The position numbers were made by a program, and so were the translations under genes. From positions 83,313 through 141,012 of the forward strand of contig NZ_AOJL01000032.1 of assembly GCF_000337035.1 (NCBI RefSeq): a stretch of 57,700 nucleotides of DNA, written 5' to 3'. How positions within the stretch are numbered: the first letter of the stretch is position 1; each line of letters starts with the position of its first letter. The notes beneath the pieces are model-generated. The model searched no databases. It had not been told where the DNA came from and worked only from the letters and a program-made list of their open reading frames with translations. Below are positions 27,463 to 35,255 of the stretch, in pieces. The DNA is from Halorubrum coriense DSM 10284 (lineage in GTDB: Archaea > Halobacteriota > Halobacteria > Halobacteriales > Haloferacaceae).

Positions 27463-28164
27463 TTACGAGCAGTGTTCGCAGTCGCAGTACGCCTCGCAGA
27501 CGGGGTTGTCGCAGTCGGCGTTGCGGGCCGAGCAGTGCTCCCGACCGTGTCGGATCAGGAGGACGTGGAGCGGGTAGATCAGTTCGTCGGGAACCCGCTC
27601 GTCCAACACGTCGTGGGCGCGCTCGTTCGACGCGGACTCCGGGACCAGTCCGAACCGCTTCGAGACGCGCTCGACGTGGGTGTCGACCGCCATCGTCGGC
27701 TTCCCGAAGTGGAAGTTCAACACGACGCTCGCGGTCTTTGGCCCGACGCCCTTGATCTCGGTGAGCCACGCCTTCGCGTCGTCGGTCGGCAGCGCGTCGA
27801 GGAACGCGAGCGAGTACGCGCCGCCGGTCTCCTCGCGGATCGCGGTCAGCGAGCGCTGGATGCGCGCGGCCTTCTGGTCCGGGAGCCCGGCCACGCGGAT
27901 CGTCTCCCGCAGCTCCTCGTGGTCGGCGGCCTCGATCGCGGCGAAGTCGTCGTACCGCTCGAACAGCGCCTCCGACGCGCGACGGGTGTTCTCGTCGGCG
28001 ACGTTCTGCGAGAGGATCGTCGTCACCAACTGGCGGACGCCCTCCCCGGGCTCGGCCGTCGGGTCCGCCCCGTGTTCGGCCACCCGGTCGACCGGCTCGT
28101 ACAGCGCCACGAGGTCGTCGTGGAGCGCCCGGACCCGCGTCTCGTCCCACGTCTGCGTCGACAT
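27463..28164 (-). CDS. nth: Endonuclease III (DNA glycosylase/AP lyase)
   Basis: The 233-aa protein excises oxidised pyrimidines and nicks AP sites in base-excision repair. It shows the helix-hairpin-helix LTEIKGVGPKTASVVL with the catalytic Lys after GP, and the Asp in MAVDTHVERVSKR (HhH-GPD signature). It ends with a four-cysteine iron-sulfur motif (CSARNADCDNPVCEAYC, then CEHCS; one extra Cys is present). Length is typical. It is the first host gene to the right of the element. Confidence 0.95.
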   Translation of the reverse strand: MSTQTWDETRVRALHDDLVALYEPVDRVAEHGADPTAEPGEGVRQLVTTILSQNVADENTRRASEALFERYDDFAAIEAADHEELRETIRVAGLPDQKAARIQRSLTAIREETGGAYSLAFLDALPTDDAKAWLTEIKGVGPKTASVVLNFHFGKPTMAVDTHVERVSKRFGLVPESASNERAHDVLDERVPDELIYPLHVLLIRHGREHCSARNADCDNPVCEAYCDCEHCS

Positions 28165-28331
28165 ACGCGCGCTACGTCCGCGGGCGACTTCAGGGCGACG
28201 GCCGCGGCCGATTTCGGCGGGCAGGTCCGCACGCTCTCGACGCGGAACGGCCCGGCCGACGCGGCTCCGACCGCGCCGGACCGCCCCGCTCGACGCGGTC
28301 GTTTATATGTCCGCCTCGACTACGTGACGGT

Positions 28332-28640
28332 GTGTACCGGGCGAGCGATCGGGTCGACAACGAGGCGTGGATCGAACTGCTCGAGGAGGCGTGCGCGTCG
28401 CTCGACCTCGCCGAGGAGACCCGCTCGACCGCGGTCGACCTCTTCCTCTCCCGCGCGCCCGACGACGACCGCGGCAAGCGCGTCGCGGCCGCGGCCAGCC
28501 TCTACGCCGCCGGACTGATCCGCGGCGAGGAGCGGTCGCAGTCTGCCGTCGCCGACGCGATGGACGTCTCGCGGCTCTCGGTCCAGAAGCGGTGGAAGCC
28601 TATCCTCGAGGACGCCGGCTTCTCGCCGCCCTCGTGGTAA
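28332..28640 (+). CDS. Short TFIIB-like (single cyclin-fold) protein
   Basis: The 102-aa protein starts at GTG 28332. It resembles one cyclin repeat of archaeal TFB: EEACASLDLAEETRSTAVDL, then KRVAAAASLYAAGLIRGEER and QSAVADAMDVSRLSVQKRWK. It lacks the zinc ribbon and second repeat, so it cannot replace TFB but might modulate it or bind DNA through its HTH-like end. A TATA-like TTTATATG lies at about 28299-28306, consistent with a leaderless transcript. Confidence 0.82.
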   Translation: MYRASDRVDNEAWIELLEEACASLDLAEETRSTAVDLFLSRAPDDDRGKRVAAAASLYAAGLIRGEERSQSAVADAMDVSRLSVQKRWKPILEDAGFSPPSW

Positions 28641-28723
28641 CGTCCGCGAACGAGCGGACGCGACACCGTCGCTAACGTCCTCTCCGTCAGAATCTCTCGA
28701 CGGCGATACTTTTATTATCTAAC

Positions 28724-28756
28724 GTAAAGTGTCCTTTACTGTAAAGCGAGCTTTAC
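28724..28756. promoter_or_regulatory. Tandem operator GTAAAG-N4-CTTTAC (two copies)
   Basis: GTAAAG(TGTC)CTTTAC at 28724-28739 and GTAAAG(CGAG)CTTTAC at 28741-28756 are perfect dyads one base apart. A TATA-like TTTTATT at about 28710-28716 puts them over the transcription start of the DUF2178-HTH pair. The XRE-type regulator encoded by the second gene is the obvious candidate to bind here. Confidence 0.8.
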
Positions 28757-28785
28757 ACACGGTTCCCGCTCGCTTTACGATCGCC

Positions 28786-29202
28786 ATGAGCGAACACACA
28801 ACCCCCGCGACGACGCGGCCTTCCACGCGGAAACGGTACAAGCGCATCGCCTACGGACTGCTCGGCGCCGGGATCGGCGCGCTGTTCGTCGCCGTCGCCT
28901 TCGACCGGTTCGTCCTCGGCGTCGCGCTCTACTGGGCCGGCGGTCTCGGCATGGGGCTCGTCCAGCGGTTCAGCCCCGTCGAGCTGTACGACGAGCGCGA
29001 CACGACCATCGAACGGGAGGCCGGCCACTACACGATGAAGCTGTTCGCGTACGTGTTCATCCTCGGTGCCCCCGGCGGACTGGTGCTGGAGGAGAGCGGC
29101 GTTCTCACGCTTCCGGGCGAGTTCTACGGCGCGATGTGGACGCTGTTCGCAGTCTTCGTCGCATACGGCGCGTTCGTGATCTACCACAAGTACCGGCTGT
29201 AA
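28786..29202 (+). CDS. DUF2178-like membrane protein
   Basis: The 138-aa protein starts MSEHTTPATTRPSTRKRYKR and has four hydrophobic helices (IAYGLLGAGIGALFVAVAF; FVLGVALYWAGGLGMGL; MKLFAYVFILGAPGGLVL; MWTLFAVFVAYGAFVIY). A central DERDTTIEREAG loop is the family hallmark. Such proteins are nearly always paired with a small XRE regulator, as here. Function is unknown. ATG 28786 is used since the upstream frame covers the operator. Confidence 0.8.
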   Translation: MSEHTTPATTRPSTRKRYKRIAYGLLGAGIGALFVAVAFDRFVLGVALYWAGGLGMGLVQRFSPVELYDERDTTIEREAGHYTMKLFAYVFILGAPGGLVLEESGVLTLPGEFYGAMWTLFAVFVAYGAFVIYHKYRL

Positions 29203-29209
29203 ACCGCAC

Positions 29210-29404
29210 ATGAGAAACGACATCCCCGACAGACGCGCGGAGACCGACGAGAGTCAGGCCGACCTCGCCGCCGCGGTCGGGGTCACCAGACAGACGATCA
29301 ACGCCATCGAACGCGAGCGCTACGACCCGTCGCTGGAGCTGGCGTTCGCGCTCGCGGACCACTTCGACTGCCGGATCGAGGACATCTTCGAGCCGGAGGA
29401 GTGA
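29210..29404 (+). CDS. Small XRE-family HTH regulator
   Basis: This 64-aa protein is essentially one HTH_3 domain. ESQADLAAAVGVTRQTINAI is helix 2-turn-helix 3, followed by ERERYDPSLELAFALADHF and CRIEDIFEPEE, the typical ending of YozG-like regulators. It follows the DUF2178 gene by 7 nt. It most likely represses its own operon through the GTAAAG-N4-CTTTAC dyads. Confidence 0.9.
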   Translation: MRNDIPDRRAETDESQADLAAAVGVTRQTINAIERERYDPSLELAFALADHFDCRIEDIFEPEE

Positions 29405-30043
29405 TCACTTCGGCGTCGCCACGACGCCGAGGTGGTCCTCGTGATACCGGTCGAGCCGCCGCGTCTCCAAGACCTCGTACGCCTCCCGGAGCCGGTCGAG
29501 CGCGCCCTCGAACACCGCGTCCGGCTCCGCGGTCACGTCCTCGCTGCGCGCCTTGATCGCCAGCAACAGCCGCCCGTCGTCCGCCAGGAACCGCGCGTTG
29601 CGGACGGCCACCTCGGCCTGCCCGCGGGTGGCGACGTCCTGAACGATCGCGTCGACGTCGGCCTCGACGACGTGCGCGTACCTCTCCGGCTTCCGCGCGT
29701 CCTTGAGCAGCGGGAACAACCGATCTCGGCTCGCCGCGGCGTTGAGCAGGTCGCGGGCCGGTCGCGGCGCGAACTCCACCGCGTACGTCGGGCCCGCGAA
29801 GTCGGCGACGTGGCTGACCGTCGTCCCGCTCGCGGCGCCGAGGTAGAGGACCGTCTCGCCGCCCGACAGGCCGGTCTCCAGTCCGAGTTCGAGCATACCG
29901 CCGAGCTTCGACCGCTCGGGGTCCCACGCGCGCCACCCGTCGGCGGTCGGCTCGCCGTACACCGGCTCGCCGCGGGTCGCCAGCCGCCGCTCGCCGTCGA
30001 TCTCGCGGCGCTCGACGCCGCCGGGGAGCGCGGGCTCACTCAT
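29405..30043 (-). CDS. flpA: Fibrillarin-like rRNA/tRNA 2'-O-methyltransferase
   Basis: The 212-aa catalytic subunit of archaeal C/D box RNPs methylates ribose 2'-OH groups. It shows AWDPERSKLGGMLELGLETG, the SAM-binding VLYLGAASGTTVSHVAD, YAVEFAPRPARDLL and the KARSEDVT motif. Length is normal. It overlaps the nop5 gene by 8 nt, the conserved archaeal nop5-flpA operon. It converges directly with the XRE gene. Confidence 0.96.
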   Translation of the reverse strand: MSEPALPGGVERREIDGERRLATRGEPVYGEPTADGWRAWDPERSKLGGMLELGLETGLSGGETVLYLGAASGTTVSHVADFAGPTYAVEFAPRPARDLLNAAASRDRLFPLLKDARKPERYAHVVEADVDAIVQDVATRGQAEVAVRNARFLADDGRLLLAIKARSEDVTAEPDAVFEGALDRLREAYEVLETRRLDRYHEDHLGVVATPK

Positions 30044-30980
30044 CGTCGGCCCCCGCGACGTCCGGCTCGTCGGCGTCCGCCCGCGCCCGGATCGTCGCCA
30101 TCCGCTCGCGGAGGTCGTCGTGGAGCTGTGCCCTGCGCTCGCCGGCGTAGTGGTCGGCGCGGGCCGCGAGCGCCAGCTTTCCGGCGAGCGCGCGCGCCGC
30201 GGAGCCGCGGTCTTCGGGCCGCGTGCCGCGGACGAACTCGTGCGTGTAGATGATGCCGTGTTTCGGCGAGGGCGCGCGCCCGGAGAGGTGCGCGAACAGC
30301 GCGTCCTCGGCTCCGAGCACCTGAACCGTGCCCGACGGCTTCTTCGCGAGCGGCTCCAACCCGCCCGCGAGCGCGATCAGCCGCGCCGCGAGCTCCGGGC
30401 CGGCCATCTCGGCGAGATTCGGTGCGACCGCGGGCGCGATCCGCGCTATCGTCTCCGCGAGCGCCGCGCGTTCGTCGTCGAGCGCCGCGGCGCGGGCCGC
30501 GAGGGAGACGGCCCGCCGCTCGACGTCGCTCTCGGGGTCGCGCGCCGCGATTGCCCGCGCGCCCTCGACTCCGGAGTCGACCTCGTCGAAGAGCGTTCCC
30601 GCCCACTCGACGGCGCGCTCGGCCAGCTCGTTGGCGACGCGCTCGGCGTCGTCCATGGCCCGGACCGCGTGGATCAGCTGCGCGTCGTCGGCGCGCTCCC
30701 GCTCCCGGACCGCCTCGCGGGTGGCGCGGGTCGTCGCGGCCTTGAGCCGGTCGTAGTACGCCGCCCCGTCGGCCGCGGCCCCGGCCTCGACGGCCCGCGC
30801 GGGCCAGTCGGCGGGCGACGCGGCGGTTCCGTCGCGCACCCGCGTCGCGGCCGCGTCGAGCGCGGCGTCCTCGTCACTCTCCGTCTCGTCGTCGGGCCCG
30901 TCGGTCGGCAGCACCTCGAACCAGCCGTCTCCGCCGTCGGACGCCGCGCTCCCGTCCGGTCCGGCGTCGGTGTCGCTCAT
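30036..30980 (-). CDS. Nop5/Nop56-58 C/D box RNP protein
   Basis: This 314-aa scaffold protein bridges fibrillarin and L7Ae on C/D guide RNAs. The N-terminal part is acidic and divergent. A coiled-coil region (about 130-190) leads to the NOP domain, with NLAEMAGPELAARLIALAGG, LAKKPSGTVQVLGAEDALFA and KHGIIYTHEFV. The usual basic C-terminal tail is short, as in other haloarchaea. It forms an operon with flpA. Confidence 0.94.
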   Translation of the reverse strand: MSDTDAGPDGSAASDGGDGWFEVLPTDGPDDETESDEDAALDAAATRVRDGTAASPADWPARAVEAGAAADGAAYYDRLKAATTRATREAVRERERADDAQLIHAVRAMDDAERVANELAERAVEWAGTLFDEVDSGVEGARAIAARDPESDVERRAVSLAARAAALDDERAALAETIARIAPAVAPNLAEMAGPELAARLIALAGGLEPLAKKPSGTVQVLGAEDALFAHLSGRAPSPKHGIIYTHEFVRGTRPEDRGSAARALAGKLALAARADHYAGERRAQLHDDLRERMATIRARADADEPDVAGADDE

Positions 30981-31066
30981 TGCCGGCGGCTACTCGCCCC
31001 GGCGGTATAGACGTTCCCGATGCGACCGGCGCTGCTCGCTCCGCGAACCGCTCCGCGGGCCGCCGT

Positions 31067-31321
31067 TCACGCCGCCGCGTCGGCCGCGCCGCTCTCGTCG
31101 CCCTCGCCGTCGCCGCCCTCACCGTCACCGTCCTCTTCGCTCGCGAACAGGCCGTCGGCACCCGACTTCAGTTCGGCGACCGTCGCGCCCGCCAGTCCGC
31201 CGAGCGCCCCGCCGGTGCTGGCCGCGTTCCGGCTCCACAACCCGCCGACCGCCGCGCCCACCGCAGCGCCGACGGCCGCGTACTTCGCCCTGCCGATCGC
31301 GGTTCGAATTCGTGATCCCAT
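31067..31321 (-). CDS. Small glycine-zipper-like membrane protein
   Basis: The 84-aa protein from ATG 31321 starts MGSRIRTAIGRAKYAAVGAA and continues VGAAVGGLWSRNAASTGGAL, a Gly/Ala-rich helical hairpin of glycine-zipper type. An acidic Asp/Glu/Gly tail follows. ATG 31321 is chosen because TTTTATG (31340-31346 on the minus strand) would be its TATA box; the upstream ATG at 31345 overlaps that box. Function unknown. Confidence 0.65.
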   Translation of the reverse strand: MGSRIRTAIGRAKYAAVGAAVGAAVGGLWSRNAASTGGALGGLAGATVAELKSGADGLFASEEDGDGEGGDGEGDESGAADAAA

Positions 31322-31532
31322 ACCACACCATTCTTGTCGACTCATAAAATTGTTTCTGCGGAAACCACGAATTGACCCGAACGGCGGAGTCCGCGCGGTC
31401 GCTACGGCTAGTCGTCGACGGGCGGTGCTGGCGGCGCGGTCGACGCGAACGGCGCGGTGAGTCACCGACTGTCGGTGAGGCGGCGCGGTCGCTCGACGCC
31501 GGTCGCGCGTCGGTCGCGCGCCGGTCGCCCGG

Positions 31533-32315
31533 TCACTGGAGCCGCTTTGTCGTCTCCATGAGGGGGTGTCGCGCGTAGTCGACGATCTCGATGTCGTCGA
31601 CGACGCGGAGCCCCTCCTTCTCGGCGGTCTTCGCCATCCCCAGTTCGACCGGCGTCCGCGGGACGATCACGTACGCGTCCATCGTCTCGATGCCGGCCTC
31701 GCGGGCGGCCATCGCCCGGTGGTGGCCGTCGGCGAGGTAGAGCGTGCCGCCGTTGTCGATGACGACGAGCGGCTCCGCGAGCCCGTGTTGGAGCTCGTAC
31801 TGTCTCCCCTCGAGTTCGTCGGCGTACACCCGCGCCTGCGTCGGCGTGAGGGCCGCGATCTCCACCTCGCGGCGCTCCTCGTCGAGGTCGACGCCGTGGA
31901 TCTGCGAGAGCGTGCGCATCAGCTTCCCGACCTTGCCGGGCGTCGCGCGCTCGATCTGCGAGCGGACCACGTCGGTGTTCGAGATGATCCCGACGAGGTT
32001 GTCGGCGTCGTCGACGACCGGGAGCCGCTGGATGCCCGACCGCAGGATCACCCGCGCGGCGTCGGTCACCTTCATGTCCGGGTGCGCGACGATCAGGTCC
32101 TCCGTCATCACCGTGAACACGGGGGCGTCGTCGTCCGCGAGCAGCAGGTCTCCGGCCGAGACGAACCCCTCGACGGTGCGGCCCTGCGTGACCGGGAACC
32201 CGTTGTGTCCGTCGCTGTCGGCCATGCGACGCGCGACGGTCGCCACCGTCTCGTCCGGGCTGACCGTCTCCACCTCGCGGGTCATGTACTCCCCGACCGT
32301 CGGTTTCCCGCTCAT
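31533..32315 (-). CDS. CBS-pair protein with ParB/Srx-like C-terminal domain
   Basis: The 260-aa protein has two CBS motifs (about 6-60, TVGEYMTREVETVSPDETVA; and 68-125, TEDLIVAHPDMKVTDAARVI), which typically sense adenine nucleotides. A ParB/sulfiredoxin-like domain follows with the signature LYLADGHHRAMAAREAG (about 195-210). Proteins of this architecture are widespread in haloarchaea. The C-terminal domain may be an NTP-dependent enzyme such as a free-serine-kinase relative; partitioning is unlikely. The start is ATG 32315. Confidence 0.85.
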   Translation of the reverse strand: MSGKPTVGEYMTREVETVSPDETVATVARRMADSDGHNGFPVTQGRTVEGFVSAGDLLLADDDAPVFTVMTEDLIVAHPDMKVTDAARVILRSGIQRLPVVDDADNLVGIISNTDVVRSQIERATPGKVGKLMRTLSQIHGVDLDEERREVEIAALTPTQARVYADELEGRQYELQHGLAEPLVVIDNGGTLYLADGHHRAMAAREAGIETMDAYVIVPRTPVELGMAKTAEKEGLRVVDDIEIVDYARHPLMETTKRLQ

Positions 32316-32398
32316 CGTCCGCCGTACACGCTCCCGGGATAAAAGAGGGCGGGGAGCGGGACGCGCCTCCGGCGAGCGGACGCTCGCACGGGCCGCCG

Positions 32399-32764
32399 CT
32401 ACCTCCCGTTCGGCTCCCACGCCACCTCCTCGTCGGGGTCGCCCTTCGCGCGCTCGACTCGGGCCCTGAGCCGGCCCTCCTCGCCGACGGCGACCGAGAC
32501 GCGGCGCACGCTCCGCTCGTAGCGTCGATACTTCCCCCGCTCCGCGTCTATCGCGACGTGTTCCGTCACCAGATCCAGCTCGTTGAGCGTATCCAAGCGC
32601 CGGTACACCGTCGACATCGGGATGTCGCACCGCTCGACGAGTTCGGCGACCGAGGCCGGCTCGTCGAGCAGCGACAGGATCGTCCGGTTCGTCTCCTCGC
32701 TCAGCGCGTCGAGCAGCCGCCGGGCGAACCGCGACCCGTCGCCCTTCGAGGCGGCGTCACTCAT
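32399..32764 (-). CDS. Winged-helix (ArsR-type) transcriptional regulator
   Basis: The 121-aa protein has a wHTH (about 15-85): LLDALSEETNRTILSLLDEP, ASVAELVERCDIPMSTVYRR as the HTH, then LDTLNELDLVTEHVAI. The C-terminal 35 residues are charged. It resembles haloarchaeal helix-turn-helix regulators of the ArsR/TrmB group. No ligand-binding cysteines are present, so metal sensing is unlikely. Its target is not evident. Confidence 0.87.
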   Translation of the reverse strand: MSDAASKGDGSRFARRLLDALSEETNRTILSLLDEPASVAELVERCDIPMSTVYRRLDTLNELDLVTEHVAIDAERGKYRRYERSVRRVSVAVGEEGRLRARVERAKGDPDEEVAWEPNGR

Positions 32765-32940
32765 GACGACCGCCCGGTGACCCGGGTTCGCTGTGCCGGC
32801 GTTCTCCCCGGTCTTCCGCGTGCTTCGCCGCCGCCGCAGCGTGAGAACCGCTCATTACGTACGATTGCCCGCACAGCGGCTAGTGTGTCCGTTTGTCGTG
32901 GGACAACCGCCGGCGTTCGACCTCGCCCCCGGCGGGTGAC

Positions 32941-33876
32941 TCAGTCGCCGCCGTCCGGCTCGCCGACCTCGATCGGGACGCCGATCATGTTCCCCCACTC
33001 CGTCCAGGAGCCGTCGTAGTGCCGCACGCGGTCGTACCCGAGCAGCTCCTCGAGGACGAACCACGCGAGCGAGGACCGCTCCCCGATCCGACAGTAGACG
33101 ATCACGTCGTCGTCGGGGGCGATCCCCCGCGACGCGTACAGGTCGGCGAGCTCCTCGGGCGACTTGAACAGGCCGCTGGGGCGCACGTTCTCGGCCCAGA
33201 ACACGTTCGTCGCCCCGGGGACGTGGCCGCCCCGCATCGCCCCCTCGTCGCTGCCCGGCGGCTTCGTGATCTCTCCCCGGTACTCCTCGGGCAGGCGCAC
33301 GTCGACGAACTCCGTGTCGCCGTCGAGCGCCGCCCGCACGTCGGTGCGGTCGGCTCGGACCTCCGGTCTGGGCGGGGCGTCGGGCGCGTCGCCGTACGTC
33401 ACCGCGGGCGGATCGACCGGCTCCGTCGTGGTCGGGTAGCCGTGTTCCACCCAGTACTCGCGACCGCCGTCCATGATCCGCACGTCCGGGTGGCCGTAGC
33501 GGGCGAGCTGCCAGTACAGGTGGGCCGCGAACCAGTTCCTGTTGTCGCCGTAGATGACGACGGTCGTCTCCTCGGCGATCCCGCACGACTCGAGGAAGGC
33601 GGTCATCTCCGCCGGGGAGAGGATGTCGTGTGCCTCCGCCGACCGGAGGTCCGTCCGCCAGTCGACGCCGACGGCCCCGGGCGCGTGACCCTCCTCGTAA
33701 AACGAGGCGTTGACGTCGACCTCGAGGAGCCGCAGGTCGGGCGCGTCGGCGCCGAACCGGTCGAGTCGCGCCGCCACCCAGTCGGGCTCGACGAGCACGT
33801 CGGTCGGATATCGGTCGCTTTCGGACGCGTCCGTCGGCGTTCGCCGCTCGTCGTCGGTGGGAGTGTCGGGGGTCAT
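32941..33876 (-). CDS. Thiosulfate/3-mercaptopyruvate sulfurtransferase (two rhodanese domains)
   Basis: The 311-aa enzyme transfers sulfane sulfur to cyanide or thiol acceptors. Two rhodanese domains span about 25-150 (inactive, with VVIYGDNRNWFAAHLYWQL) and 170-300 (active). The catalytic loop is VIVYCRIGERSS with Cys nucleophile. Its ATG overlaps the stop of the Bat-like regulator (ATGA), so they form one operon. The frame remains open far upstream but that part is Arg-rich by-product sequence. Confidence 0.92.
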   Translation of the reverse strand: MTPDTPTDDERRTPTDASESDRYPTDVLVEPDWVAARLDRFGADAPDLRLLEVDVNASFYEEGHAPGAVGVDWRTDLRSAEAHDILSPAEMTAFLESCGIAEETTVVIYGDNRNWFAAHLYWQLARYGHPDVRIMDGGREYWVEHGYPTTTEPVDPPAVTYGDAPDAPPRPEVRADRTDVRAALDGDTEFVDVRLPEEYRGEITKPPGSDEGAMRGGHVPGATNVFWAENVRPSGLFKSPEELADLYASRGIAPDDDVIVYCRIGERSSLAWFVLEELLGYDRVRHYDGSWTEWGNMIGVPIEVGEPDGGD

Positions 33877-34592
33877 GCTCGTTGGTCGGCGAACCGCTTC
33901 GCCAGCTCCGCGGTCGCGCGTCGAAGCCGATACGACACCGTCGAACGCGGCTCGTCGAGCTCCGCCGCGAGCTCGTCGAGCGTCGCCTCGCGCGGCGTCT
34001 CGAAGTAGCCGCGCTCGACCGCGAGCAGCAGCGTCTCGCGCTGTTCGGCGCGGACGTCCGGTCGGGAGAGCAGCTCGCTCTCCCAGCGGTCGACCTCGGT
34101 CAAGTGTTCGAAGGAGAACGAGCGCCCGTCGCCGAGCCGCGCGGACAGCGTGTCGTACAACAGCCCGATCTTCGAGTCGTCCTGTACCAGCACGCGCCAC
34201 CGGACGGTGTCCCCGGAGCGCGTCTGCTCGAAGAGCGCGCCGCCGTCGACGTACTTCGCCGCGATGAGCGGGACGGACTCGCAGTAGTCCACGTCGGAGA
34301 GGTAGGTGTACGTCACCCGCCGCCGCTGCTCGTCGGTCAGCAGGCTCGTCGCGCGGGTCGCGCGACACGCCCGATCGCTGATCGACTCGCGGTCGACGGA
34401 CTCGTCCAAGAGCAGCTCGTCGACGGCCGCGAGGTCGGTCGCGTCGCCGGTCACCGATTCGAGCTTCCACAGCTCCGCGGGGTCGAGACACGAGTAGGTC
34501 GCCTCCGACCGGAGGGAGCTGCGGTCGATGAACAGGTCGACGTACTCGTCGACGCCCGGTTCGTACGTTATCTCGAAGCTGAAGTCGTACAT
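33873..34592 (-). CDS. Bat-type HTH-10 regulator, upstream of the rhodanese gene
   Basis: The 239-aa protein has an N-terminal sensor-like domain (FSFEITYEPGVDEYVDLFID) and a C-terminal bacterio-opsin-activator HTH. The latter shows EQRETLLLAVERGYFETPRE, ATLDELAAELDEPRSTVSYR and LRRATAELAKRF. It is in an operon with the sulfurtransferase and may control sulfur transfer or stress genes. ATG 34592 gives the usual start of this family. Confidence 0.88.
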   Translation of the reverse strand: MYDFSFEITYEPGVDEYVDLFIDRSSLRSEATYSCLDPAELWKLESVTGDATDLAAVDELLLDESVDRESISDRACRATRATSLLTDEQRRRVTYTYLSDVDYCESVPLIAAKYVDGGALFEQTRSGDTVRWRVLVQDDSKIGLLYDTLSARLGDGRSFSFEHLTEVDRWESELLSRPDVRAEQRETLLLAVERGYFETPREATLDELAAELDEPRSTVSYRLRRATAELAKRFADQRA

Positions 34593-34746
34593 CTGACGGT
34601 GAACTGGTCCGGTCGTGCGGTGGCGGTTCGCGGCGCGGGCGACGGTCCCGCGGGCGACCGGACGGTCGCGACCGGTCGCGTCGCGGCGGGAAGTTGTCCC
34701 TCGACAACGCGTCTGATACGGGCCCGACGCACTTACGTTGTCTCGT

Positions 34747-34986
34747 ATGGGAACCTCACGTTCCGGTCGCGGGACCGCGACCGCGCACCGAAGCCGTCTC
34801 CTCGTCCCGGCCGCCGTCGCGCTCGTCGCCGGCATCGGAGGGGTCGCCTTCGGACTCGCCCACGACGACACCGTCACCGCGCTGGGCGCGCTGCTGTTCC
34901 TCCCGAGCGCCGCGCTGCTGTTCGGTATCGTCGCCAAACGCCGCGGCGTCGGACCGTTCGGATCGTCGGGTCGGGGAGCGGACTGA
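34747..34986 (+). CDS. Small two-TM membrane protein
   Basis: The 79-aa protein has a basic N-terminus followed by two helices (LLVPAAVALVAGIGGVAFGL and TALGALLFLPSAALLFGIVA) and a basic/Gly tail. It is divergent from the Bat-like regulator gene and convergent with the cyd-linked membrane gene. No family recognised. ATG 34747 was chosen over a TTG three codons upstream. Confidence 0.65.
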   Translation: MGTSRSGRGTATAHRSRLLVPAAVALVAGIGGVAFGLAHDDTVTALGALLFLPSAALLFGIVAKRRGVGPFGSSGRGAD

Positions 34987-35008
34987 CGGGAGGCGCGACG
35001 CGCTCGGA

Positions 35009-35254
35009 TCACGTCGCCTCCCGAACGCGGGCCGCGACGAGCCGGTCGACGTTGAACATGAACACGCCGACCGCCGCGAGGACCGTCGTGAAGTAGACGA
35101 CGAGCTGGGGCGGACCGGACGCGGCCCCGCCCGCGACCGCCCCGACGAACCCGACGACGACGAGTTCAGCCCACGTGACGAGCACGCGCGAGAGCAGCGG
35201 CCTCCCGACCGGCGAGCGCCGAGCCGGCGCGCTCGCCTCCGAGCCCTCGCTCAT
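35009..35254 (-). CDS. Small membrane protein in the cydAB operon
   Basis: The 81-aa protein starts MSEGSEASAPARRSPVGRPL and has two hydrophobic helices (LVTWAELVVVGFVGAVAGGA and QLVVYFTTVLAAVGVFMFNV). It begins right after the cydB stop (35256). Position suggests an accessory subunit of the bd-type oxidase, analogous to the small CydX/CydS subunits in placement but larger and with two helices; this is an inference. Confidence 0.7.
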   Translation of the reverse strand: MSEGSEASAPARRSPVGRPLLSRVLVTWAELVVVGFVGAVAGGAASGPPQLVVYFTTVLAAVGVFMFNVDRLVAARVREAT

Positions 35255-35255
35255 G

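Noticed and set aside
31533-32315. Plasmid-type ParB partition protein
   Set aside because: The ParB-like domain is fused to CBS motifs, lies in core chromosome and has no ParA partner or HTH, so a partition role is unlikely.
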